Positions 32,553 through 40,836 of a stretch of DNA of 44,194 nucleotides are shown one piece after another. The position numbers and the translations under genes were made by a program. This DNA comes from a candidate division SR1 bacterium (GTDB lineage: Bacteria; Patescibacteriota; Gracilibacteria; Absconditabacterales; Absconditicoccaceae). The first letter of the stretch is position 1, and the number at the start of each line of letters is the position of its first letter. The notes under the pieces are model-generated. The model worked only from the letters and a program-made list of their open reading frames with translations. It ran no database searches and had not been told where the DNA came from. The DNA lies in the NCBI GenBank assembly GCA_007115995.1, contig SKJI01000016.1, forward strand, positions 1 to 44,194. The letters are read 5' to 3'.

Positions 32553-32615
32553 TTCAACTGGATAGAACAACTCCCTCCTAAGGAGTAGATCTGCGTTCGA
32601 GTCGCAGTGGGGATA
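32543..32615 (+). tRNA. tRNA-Arg (anticodon CCU)
   Basis: A full cloverleaf of 73 bases. The acceptor stem GTTCCCA pairs with TGGGGAT (G-U at the first and third pairs). The D-stem is GTTC/GAAC. The anticodon stem ACTCC/GGAGT has loop CTCCTAA, giving anticodon CCU (reads AGG). The variable loop is AGAT. The T-stem CTGCG/CGCAG has loop TTCGAGT. The discriminator is A and CCA is not encoded. Its 5' end overlaps the PAP2 stop codon region. A T-run follows. Confidence 0.92.
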
Positions 32616-32637
32616 ATTTTTTATAGCCATATACTCT

Positions 32638-33255
32638 ATGCCATTATTGTTACTCCCTCCCTCAGAATGAAAACGCTCGTGATGAGCGGAATGACCAATA
32701 CAGCTAACTATCCAGTTTGAAACATATCCAGAAGATATACTGTTTGGTGCGACACAGAACGATCTTAAATGTACATGAAAAAGGTTTGAAGCTGCAGTTG
32801 CAGCGAATCGTGCATATCGTACTGCACCGGTGCTTCCAGCACGACAAAGATATACGTGAGTGCTTTATAAAGCACTGGATTTTACAAGTTTACCACAAAC
32901 AGCGCAAGAGTATGCTATGAAAAAATGTTTTGTTCTTTCCTGACTGTTTGGATTGGTCTCATTAGCTGATACTATTCCAGATTATAAACTACCTATCAGC
33001 GTAAAAGGGTTGCGTCAATTTTGGAAACCAGTTTTGACACAAGCTATTTTTACTCGACTGAATGAGTATAATGAAGGAACAATTGTGTCGTTATTATCTT
33101 GACCATACAGTGCGTGTATTGATTGGAAATTTTTAAAGAAAGCAGGTATAGATATAGATATACCAACTCCAAATGATTGAAAAAATCATACACATATGAT
33201 AAAAAAACGAAGATGATTCTGGTTACATGATACACTTTTATCGACCTGATTATAG
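32638..33255 (+). CDS. yaaA: YaaA-family protein (205 aa)
   Basis: The N-terminal MPLLLLPPSEGKRSGG is the family signature (LL-PPSE-K). Further matches are LPARQRYTGVLYKALDF near residue 69, FVLSGLFGLVSLADTIPDYKLPI near 100, and VSLLSGPYSACIDW near 150. YaaA (formerly DUF328/UPF0246) limits intracellular iron and DNA damage under peroxide stress and binds DNA in E. coli. The protein is somewhat shorter than the E. coli one and has a divergent C-terminus (HTHMIKKRRGFWLHDTLL). ATG at 32638 is 22 bases after the tRNA. UAG stop. Confidence 0.87.
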
Positions 33256-33294
33256 CGCGTGCTAGCTTGCATTATTTATTTTTATTACAATGTT

Positions 33295-33855
33295 ATGGCT
33301 TTCTATACTCATAATCTAACAGGAGAGTCAATAAGTTATGAGCTTGTTATTTCTTCTCGTAGAAAAAAGTCAATCGCTCTAGAAATAAAGGCAGATTGAT
33401 TGCGTATAATGGTTCCTGAATCAGTCTCTGATTATCATATTGAAAAAATTATACAAAAAAAATGGTCATGGATTATCAAAAAACTTGCACAACTAGAAAA
33501 TCTAAAAGTATTATCTTTCAATAAAAATATATCGCGTCAGCAAGCAGCTCAAATTTTACACGATAGAACTTTACAGCTTGGGAAAGTAACACAACTAAGT
33601 CTAGAGAAAGTTATTATTAAACAGTATCGTAGAAAATATTGACAGTGTAAATGATCAACAGTTTATTTGGATTGGAGAATTGTTTTTTTCCCTCAGGAGA
33701 TAACTGATCATATTATTTATCATGAACTAGCACATTTACGCTATAAGCATCATCAAAAGACATTTTGGGAGTTTTTAACACAACTTGATCCAGCAACACC
33801 AAAACACAAAAAATGGCTTCGTGAGTATGGTGCATCTATTCATACAATTTCTTAA
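33295..33855 (+). CDS. YgjP-like (DUF45/WLM) metallopeptidase (186 aa)
   Basis: The protein shows the YgjP layout: an N-terminal beta region with SSRRKKSIALEIKADGLRIMVP; a helix (IEKIIQKKWSWIIKKLAQLE) containing the K-W-I-x-K pattern; VYLDWRIVFFPQEITDHI; and the catalytic YHELAHLRYKHHQKTFWEFL near residue 145 with the HExxH zinc motif. The H and W residues that follow are family hallmarks. These small cytosolic metallopeptidases are often encoded near restriction or repair genes; their substrate is unknown. ATG at 33295, about 40 bases after yaaA. UAA stop. Confidence 0.88.
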
Positions 33856-33933
33856 AATTTGCCTAATAAAAGATAAGATCAAGTGTGATAGAGTACAGTT
33901 TACTTCTTTTTTTATGCTTTTTTAAGTCATTTA

Positions 33934-35796
33934 TTAGATAGGTTCTTGTTGCTCATCTAATGCATGCATGACCATTGATCTATATGATTTTTTTTCTGAT
34001 TTACTTGTATTTTGGAGTGCATAAGCATATGATTTTACTCATTTGAGTAGTGACTTTATAATTGCTTGTATATGTCTTTCTATATTATATAAGGTACTAT
34101 AAGCAAATCATCTTGATGTGGTAATTGTATTAAGGACTGTTTCAGATCATTTCTGCAGTACTTTGAATTGTGATTTTTGTTGAGTATAGAGTTTCCAGAT
34201 AGCTTTTTCTCATACATTTTCATCGTAAATCTTATTAAGTATTGTTGTAATCATATTTATTACTATATTGGCACGTTCTTCATAATATGCTTTTACTGAT
34301 GGATGTTTTTGGTCACGAAGAGTTTCTATGTCTACATTAATAGCTTTTGCATATTTCATAGCTTCAACAATTGCTTGTAGTAGATTTTGGAGTTCTTGTA
34401 GTTTAACGTGTTCTCATTTTGAGAGTTCTTCTTGATGCAGTGCAATGAGGAGTGGGAATATTATCTCAATAGATGTTTTATTGTTATAATATAATGTGTC
34501 AGACTGTTCTTTATTGAATGGATGTTCTATAGTTGAAAGAGTATGTTGAATATGTGTTTCTTGTGTTATTTTTCCTTGTTCAGATGGAAGTGCTTGATTT
34601 GTTTGAAATAATGTTACCAAAAATTTATAAATGCTAGTATCTTGAATTGATTTCTTTTTTTCAATAAGTGTTTCTTGGTCAACTATATCATAGTTAAATA
34701 ATTGTGTAATATAACGTCAGCTCATATAAAAGAGATGTTTACAATCTAAAAGGATTGTATACAAAGTGATACTTGGAAACTCTTTGATAAATTTTTCATG
34801 TTGATGAGAGAGTTTAACAACTTCTAATGTAGCACGATCGGGTTTATGATGCATACTAAATTTCTTGATATATCAAATAAATTCATCAAGAAATGGCAAT
34901 AAGACTATTGCAGTTATGGTATTGAGAATAAGATTAAAAATAGCTATAATAATCATAGGATTATCACTTATCCTGAGCATATCTGTTATGAAATATGTAA
35001 TATAAGGATAGTAGAGTAATCAGATTATAGAAAGTACTAAGTTAAATCATAAATGTCCAAGCGCTACTTTTCGTTTGTCAGAAGATCATCATAATGATGC
35101 AAGTACAATCGTTATCGTTGTACCAATATTTGATCAAATAGCGATTCATAAGGCCATCGGAAAGGTTATGATTCATCAATGTAGAGCAGCTAAGGTCATG
35201 ATTACCACTGTATGACTTGATTGAATAATTCAAGTCAGAATCATTCAGATAAAGAAAAATCATAAGATTCACAAGTGTGCATACTGAGAAAAATCAATAA
35301 TAGTTCTCAATGATTCGACACTATCTTTGATGAGATCTATACCAAAAAATATTAGTCATAAACTTAAAAGAAGTTGTAGATAGTATTTATATTTAGGATT
35401 GCTGACGAATAACAATGAAACTCATCATATTGCGATTAATGGAAATGCAAATGCAGTAATAGAAAAACTTCAAAATCATAATACTGCAATAATAAGGGAT
35501 GAAAATGTTGTTCAGATATTTGCTCATGCAATGACTCACATCGCACTCGTAAGTCATATTATTCCTGCGCCAACAAATACGAGAACAAGCACTCAAACAA
35601 GACTACTACTTTGTGTTAGTCACGTAGCTCATACTCAAACCAAAAATGCGTTTCGCTTGTTTTTAGTATAGCGTTCTAACTTTTCTTGAATTGATGATTT
35701 TACCAGCTTTTTGATGATATGTTCCATCAAATAGATTCAATAAATCATGAGTCATAGCCCACCAAGTGTTAACCAAATATTATATGTCTGTTCCAT
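33934..35796 (-). CDS. Na/Pi-cotransporter family protein with PhoU-like C-terminus (620 aa)
   Basis: Two inverted QSS repeats identify the Na/Pi cotransporter (PF02690) family: LTQSSSLVGVLVLVFVGAGIIG near residue 60, with MGVIAGANIGTTFSSLIIA, and GIIQSSHTVVIMTLAALHGGI near 195, with ALGIAIGSNIGTTITIVLA. About ten hydrophobic segments fill residues 1-330. The remainder is helical and polar (HQHEKFIKEFPSITLYTILL to the end), matching the PhoU-like regulatory tail of long family members. It probably imports phosphate with sodium. ATG at 35794-35796, preceded by TATACT. UAA at 33934-33936. A small membrane protein gene lies 39 bases upstream. Confidence 0.9.
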
Positions 35797-35835
35797 GTGT
35801 AGATGAGTATATAAGGGAATAAAATGTATGTGATC

Positions 35836-36114
35836 TTATTGTTGATGTTCGTCTCGTTCTTGTTTTTTACCAAGATAGTTAAAGATTACTAAAAGTAGAG
35901 AGAGTACTAAGATACCAAGTAGTAAAATAATAATGCCTTTTTTAAAGAGAGGAGTAAATGCTTGTCTCATTTGCATCATTCTATTGCTAACATGTATCAT
36001 CGCTAGCCGTGCTACGATCAAAAATATGAATATTCATGCACCTATTAACAGCCAATATCAACGGTTTTTTTTAGTTTGGTCATCATATTCTTCAGCTTGT
36101 TTTTTGGAAAGCAT
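35836..36114 (-). CDS. Small membrane protein (92 aa)
   Basis: Two hydrophobic segments (YWLLIGAGIFIFLIVARLA near residue 20, and KGIIILLLGILVLSLLLVIFNYLG near 58) are separated by a polar loop with several Met residues (HVSNRMMQMRQ). The N-terminus is acidic and Lys-rich (MLSKKQAEEYDDQTKKN); the C-terminus is charged (KKQERDEHQQ). ATG at 36112-36114, UAA at 35836-35838. The gene precedes the Na/Pi transporter by 39 bases on the same strand and is probably co-transcribed. The family is not recognised. Confidence 0.65.
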
Positions 36115-36346
36115 CTCTTAGACAGAGTCAAATAATATAAATATCTTCTTATGAGTATATTCAAAAGTACTGTAAAATGCAATTTTTAAGAGAGAAAATT
36201 GACATTTTTCTATAATTTTTTTCTTTTAGATACTTGTAGATAATATTCGACTCTTTATAGTGTTTGTATACTTTGTTATGTATAAGGAATTTAATAATGT
36301 ATGAGAAAAATGGAGTATATATTTTAATATTAATATTGAGAATATT
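36115..36346. other. AT-rich divergent intergenic region
   Basis: About 230 bases between the small membrane protein gene (minus) and the PLD gene (plus). No gene of convincing length, tRNA or terminator was seen. Several TATATT/TAATAT boxes near both ends could serve as -10 elements. Confidence 0.5.
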
Positions 36347-37396
36347 ATGCGTATCGTAGGTAACATACAATGATGTAGTAAGATTGTTCTCTATACTTTC
36401 TTTGTTTTATTGAGTATTACTCTATGAGTATGAGGAGTTTTATGATGGGGAGAAAAATTTAGTAGACATATATCTGTCTCGAGAGTGCCTTTGAGTCAAC
36501 AAGATAGAACTTATGCAATTCCATGAAAAATTTTAGTTAGTCCATTTGGTGTAGAAGAGGAGGTATATGCTTTACTTACTCAAACCGTATTTAGACTCTA
36601 TATGTGGCAGTATAGTATAACCAAACATGAATCAATACAATTATTTAGGAATATTGCGTATCGTGGTGCAGAAGTGCTTGTTATTCTTGAAAATGAAATG
36701 TTTGGGTGAAATACTAAAGCATGGAGAGATTTTTTGCATAAAGTATCATCATCACCAATACAAGTACAATCAGATGAACATCTCGGTCTTGTATATCAGC
36801 ATGCAAAGACATTTATTACTGATAATCATGTGATTATAACTACAGCAAATATTTGATTTCAATGATTTAGAAGAAATAGAGAATATCGATTTGTTACTGA
36901 CTATAAACCAATTGTTGATAATCTCACCGATTTATTTCAAAAAGATTGGCAATGAAAGCATATTGCTTCAGAAGATATTCATCATGCGCTTTTATTTTGC
37001 CCTTTAAATTGTAGAGAGAAACTTCATGATTTTATTGAGAGTGCTGAACATACAATCTTTATTCAAGCACAATATTTACAAGATCCAGTATTTCTTGCGC
37101 AACTCAAAGAAAAACAAGATCTATGAGTATCAGTACAAATAATAGCTTGAAGATTTCAGGATGAGGATCTACTGACCTGATTTGAAAATCGATATATCAT
37201 GGATACGCCATATTTGCATACTAAAAATATTCTCATTGATCATAATGTATTGTTGATTGGTAGTATGAATTTTTCAACAAATGCTATAGAAAATAATAGA
37301 GAGATAAGTATAATTACCACGGATCAAGAGAGTGTTGATGTTTTTAGAAGGCAATTTTATGTTGATTGGAATCGTTTGCATGAAGAAGAATTATAA
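36347..37396 (+). CDS. Phospholipase D superfamily protein, membrane-anchored (349 aa)
   Basis: One N-terminal hydrophobic segment (IVLYTFFVLLSITLGVGGVLG) is followed by two HKD motifs: HAKTFITDNHVIITTANIGF near residue 153, and HTKNILIDHNVLLIGSMNFS near 290. Each is completed by a downstream N-R-E (RRNREYRF and NNREISI). Together they form one active site that transfers phosphatidyl groups or cleaves phosphodiesters. In bacteria such anchored two-domain proteins are cardiolipin-synthase-like enzymes or nucleases; I favour the former only loosely. ATG at 36347, UAA at 37394-37396. mutY follows 27 bases later. Confidence 0.88.
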
Positions 37397-37423
37397 TTTA
37401 GTGTATTATCGTTTTGTTCTCAT

Positions 37424-38254
37424 ATGAAAAATTTTAAAAACCATATACAAAATCTGTTGACACCTGCACGTATCATCGCATTTCAAAATAAAATTTTGCA
37501 ACGGTATGATGAAAATAAAAGAGAATGATTGCCGCGAAGAGATTCATTTGATCAGTATAAGGTGCTTGTTTCAGAAACGATGTTGCAACAAACGCAAGTG
37601 GATAGAGTAATACCAAAGTTTCAAGATTTTATTGAACAGTTACCTTCATTGCAAGATCTTGCACAAACTGATAAAACAACACTGCTTCGTTTATGGTCGT
37701 GACTTTGATTTAATAGTAGAGCTATTCGTTTACAGCAAAGTGCACAAATAATTATTGATACATATCATGGTGTGTTGCCCAAGGAACGTGAAATACTACG
37801 CAGACTACCATGAATATGATCATATTGTTCTGCTTCTTTACTTGCTTTTGTATACAACATTGATGCTCCAGTTGTTGATACAAATATTAGAAGAGTATTT
37901 ATTGCAGAGTTAGGTATTGAACAAACAATGCCTTTAAAATGATTAGAAACGGTTGCTTTACTGGTTTCTCCATCATGAAAAGCAAATGATCGAAATAATG
38001 CTTTGATGGATTATGGTGCGTGTGTTGCAACTGTAGCAGCAACATGAATTAAACCGCGTTCTAAACAGTCACCATTTGCATGATCAAATAGACAAATAAG
38101 ATGACGTATCATGAAATATCTCATTGAACACAATAATGCTACATATAAGCAATTATCAATGCTTTTTATGCATAAGAATTTTGATACTATAGTCCAGCAA
38201 CTTCTTGTAGAGTGATTAATAGTCAAAAAATGAAATCATCTATCAATAGAATAA
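37424..38254 (+). CDS. mutY: MutY-like A/G-specific adenine glycosylase without iron-sulfur cysteines (276 aa)
   Basis: MutY features: LPRRDSFDQYKVLVSETMLQ, with QTQVDRVIPKF carrying the catalytic Glu and the adenine-pocket Gln residues near residue 48; LWSGLGFNSRAIRLQ; the helix-hairpin-helix RRLPGIGSYCSASLLAF near 125; VVDTNIRRVF with the catalytic Asp near 147; and NALMDYGACV near 193. After that point other MutY proteins have a four-cysteine cluster. Here the corresponding stretch (ATVAATGIKPRSKQSP) has no further cysteine. Clusterless MutY proteins are known in some bacteria and protists. The usual C-terminal NUDIX-like domain is missing; a short winged-helix-like tail remains. UAA at 38252-38254. 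Confidence 0.88.
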
Positions 38255-38270
38255 AATCCTTGTATAAAAT

Positions 38271-38299
38271 TTGCAAAATTTTTATTTTTTTCTTATACT
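38271..38299 (+). promoter_or_regulatory. Promoter of structured RNA copy B
   Basis: TTGCAA, a 17-base spacer and TATACT, ending five bases before the first paired segment of the RNA candidate. The transcript start would fall within the 5' stem region, so the element can be transcribed on its own. Confidence 0.65.
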
Positions 38300-38300
38300 T

Positions 38301-38463
38301 AAGCAAGGTTTGAAAAAAAGAGAGAAAGTTTTATGTAATAAAACTTTTCCTAAATATGAGGACCTTTCTCAAGGAACAGCTATTTACTTATAATTAAGTA
38401 AATATAACGATACATACGTGTCGTATATAATCATTTACAAATAATTTTTTAGGGGTTCCTTCA
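38301..38463 (+). ncRNA. Candidate structured RNA, copy B
   Basis: The element matches copy A (21820): AAGGT (38305) pairs with ACCTT (38362), enclosing TTGAAAAAAAGAGAGAAA and a hairpin AAAGTTTTA/TAAAACTTT. AAGGAAC (38371) pairs with GTTCCTT (38455), enclosing hairpins ATTTACTT/AAGTAAAT and ACGATAC/GTGTCGT. In both copies the outer stems and the GAAAAA core persist while the inner hairpins differ in sequence. It lies after mutY and directly before a pilin-like gene, so it could be a small RNA or a 5' regulatory leader. No known RNA family was recognised. Confidence 0.55.
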
Positions 38464-38465
38464 AA

Positions 38466-38508
38466 AAGATGTTAAAAAGATAGCTTTCATCTTGGGATCA
38501 CCTCCTTT
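38466..38508 (+). other. Hairpin plus 16S-rRNA-like anti-Shine-Dalgarno tail
   Basis: AAGATG/CATCTT with inner AAAG/CTTT and an ATAG tetraloop is followed at 38495-38508 by GGATCACCTCCTTT, exactly the 3' tail of bacterial 16S rRNA after helix 45. No other 16S sequence surrounds it. On the opposite strand the same bases are a near-perfect Shine-Dalgarno followed four bases later by an ATG with only 13 codons. Confidence 0.5.
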
Positions 38509-38923
38509 ATATGATAGAGTATCGTATGGTAATCCTGTACTTTTTATCTCACTGATTGATCCTATAATGTGATATGTGTATGCAGATGATGCATGAATTA
38601 CTATCAACAGTTCTTGTATGAGAAATTGAACATGTTCTTTGAACTTATATAGAACTATTTTAGTAAGAGAAGATACCCAGTGACAAAATACTGCTGAGCT
38701 CTTTGTACAAGACTTGTTTTTATGAGCGACTTTTTTTGTATGAACATTGGCAACATTTTGATTGATGGTTTCAGGTTTAATTATGGTCTTCGGTTGAGCT
38801 AATGAGTCTGCTTATGAAAAATGAAAAAGATGAATGAAATATTCTTTGCTCTGACTTTTTCTTGTAATTATAAGTTATACAGCTATAAGAATGATACAAT
38901 TTATTGCGCAGTGACAAAGGTAA
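38492..38923 (+). CDS. Pilin-like (TrbC/VirB2-type) two-helix membrane protein (about 143 aa)
   Basis: A signal-like segment ending MGYVYA is followed by a short extracytoplasmic part with two Cys (TINSSCMRNGTCSLN). Two hydrophobic helices follow (LFLGATFFVGTLATFGLMVSG and KYSLLGLFLVIISYTAIRMI) around GGANESAYEKGKRG. This layout is common in pilin/VirB2-like small membrane proteins of CPR bacteria; that comparison is from memory. The start is uncertain. The frame is open from 38453 but has no ATG before the end of the signal segment; I use a TTG at 38492, inside the anti-Shine-Dalgarno-like region. UAA at 38921-38923. It lies directly downstream of RNA copy B. Confidence 0.6.
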
Positions 38924-38949
38924 TTATATTTTACTTCATTGAAACGAAT

Positions 38950-39567
38950 ATGAGTACACCAGTTGTAGTGAATTTTTCTAGTGATGCCGTGTATTGTTAT
39001 GCTCAGAGTGCATCGTTAAAAATACCATATAATAATTTGGAAATGATATTGCCTCAACAATTAGATACGTTTATAAAGAAGCATTCTCCTTCAGCGCTGC
39101 TTCTCTTAAACTGACCATGATGATTTACACTTTTGAGAATTGGTGCACTGGTAGTATCTCTGCTGGCACAACATTACAAGATAGAATTATATGATCGAAG
39201 TAAGCCAGATTTCTTTAGTGTATGGTATCAGTATTGATACATAGCAAGATATGTTCGAATGACACTTGGACAAAAAAATACTGTTCGATTATATGATGCA
39301 GCAAAAAAAACTCATAAGGTAGTTACTTTGGATCAAATTCCTCACTATCTTTGATGACTAAGTAATCCAAAAAATTATAGTATTGATCTGATATATACTC
39401 ACCGTATCTTTAATTATCTTGAGAAGAGTAAGAGAGTAGTATTGGAAATTACTCACGATTGATTACAGCTTGATTGAAAAGTTTTGTGATGGTCTCATCG
39501 ATTAGTTTCAATCAAGAAAGTAACAACAGTTCAACCAAACTACATGATAGAGCCTACACTCTGATAG
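38950..39567 (+). CDS. TsaB-like protein (205 aa)
   Basis: LLLLNGPGGFTLLRIGALVV near residue 55 corresponds to the GPGSFTGLRIG block of TsaB, the scaffold partner of TsaD in t6A synthesis; the C-terminal VQPNYMIEPTL matches the family's P-x-Y-x-x-P end. The rest is poorly conserved and the N-terminal strand (MSTPVVVNFSSDAVYCY) is degenerate, so the call is tentative. TsaE is encoded elsewhere in the window; TsaD is not seen. An alternative in-frame ATG at 38821 would add 43 residues, but the ATG at 38950 gives a better fit to the family. The stop UAG at 39565-39567 overlaps the convergent glycosyltransferase by 28 bases. Confidence 0.6.
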
Positions 39568-40679
39568 TAGTCCAAAAATGTTTCTTTGATATGAGCTTTG
39601 TTGTACTGAGTTTTTTCTAGTTGTTTCCACCCATCCATAATAGTGTGATGGTCTTTGTTATCTAGGAGTATTCAAAGATGTGAATCAGTGATGAGTTCTT
39701 TGGTTCATCATGCATTATATCATAATACTGGTACTCACAATGCAAGAGCTTCCATTGTCGCTATTCCACAACTTTCTTTTGCGAGATTGATGAGTCATTT
39801 TGCCTGCTTGATAATGGTAATCTTTTCCTCAACGTTTGTGATATGTCATAAGAATGTGATTGTAGGTCATGCACGGAGCATTAATTCATCCTTGTCAGGT
39901 CATCATCACATAATCAATAATGGCACTGCAAGGTCATTGCATACATCTATGATACGATCAAGTTCTCTGACGTATTTTACTACTCTTCACACAAAAAGAT
40001 AATACGAAAAAGGTTTCTTGAGTGGAGGTGTATCGATAAAGCGTTGATCAAGAGATGGATACTGGACGATAATATTTTTATATGAATAGAGTTTTTGAGC
40101 ATATCATGCAGTATAAAAACTATTAGCATAGATACTCGTATATGACCTTTCTATAAGGTCTCGTTTTCTGAGTAATGGACTACAAAGCATAAAGAGTATT
40201 TTTTTGATTCAAGTAAGCTTCTTGCTATACTCTTCATAATTTGCCCATATATATTGCATCGGTGAATGGAGATAGAGTATAGACTCTTCAAGATGATGAG
40301 AAAGAGAGCTATTAAGAATGTTTTTCATACAAGCAAACGATGAAACAATCAGGTCACACGATGCTGGTTGTTGTTTGATATGAGTGCGCATTTTTCGCCT
40401 TAGTATTCGAATAAGGAGAGGATAAAAGAGCATACTATTACGATAATCAAACAAGAACTGTATAATTTTCCAACGAGACTGTTTACTCTTCACAAACAGT
40501 TTATTGATTCGTTTAGGAAAGACGGTGATAACTGGATATCAGTTCAATGAATATTCTATAGAAAATAATGTAAAAATTACTGTTCAAGGTCTGCCATATT
40601 TTTTGAGTAGGTCTTTCAATACTGCTTCTCATCATCCTTCATGAATTAATCGATCATGTGCAAAGATACTGTTTTTCAT
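39540..40679 (-). CDS. Glycosyltransferase family 4 (GT-B) protein (379 aa)
   Basis: The GT-B C-terminal nucleotide-sugar domain is clear: FSYYLFVGRVVKYVRELDRII near residue 227, PLLIMGGGPDKDELM, ITFLGHITNVEEKITIIKQAKGLINLAKESCGIATMEALALGVPVLGYNAGG (E-x7-E region) near 285-335, and TKELITDSHLGILL. The N-terminal domain begins FAHDRLIHEGGGEAVLKDLL, typical of the acceptor-binding half, and includes YLHSPMQYIW. It probably adds a hexose (mannosyltransferase-like) to a surface glycan. ATG at 40677-40679, UAG at 39540-39542. It diverges from the large protein gene and its strong promoter. Confidence 0.9.
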
Positions 40680-40682
40680 AAT

Positions 40683-40710
40683 TTGACAAAAAACATATTA
40701 AAACTATAAT
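40683..40710 (+). promoter_or_regulatory. Strong consensus promoter
   Basis: Perfect TTGACA, a 16-base spacer and perfect TATAAT. It is the best promoter match in the window. It drives the large gene starting at 40837 through a ~120-base leader that holds a stem-loop (GAATATATT/AATATATTC, 40718-40760). An ATG 4 bases after the -10 opens only 12 codons. Confidence 0.75.
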
Positions 40711-40836
40711 TAGTATGAATATATTGTACACAAATGAAGTATATTCTTTGTAAATATATTCAATTATTGTTACAACTTATTGGCTTTTTGAGATTCAGAA
40801 ATTTAAGATGATTGATTTAAAAAAGAGTCATAAGGT

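Noticed and set aside
38449-38508. Minus-strand mini-ORF behind a perfect Shine-Dalgarno
   Set aside because: It has only 13 codons (MKAIFLTSFGRNP), too short to call a gene. The motif itself is reported as a finding.
38495-38508. Fragment of a 16S rRNA gene
   Set aside because: Only the 14-base tail matches. The flanking bases bear no resemblance to helix 44 or 45 sequence.
40715-40753. Twelve-codon leader ORF just after the strong promoter
   Set aside because: It is too short and lacks regulatory codon runs; I see only a hairpin in the leader.
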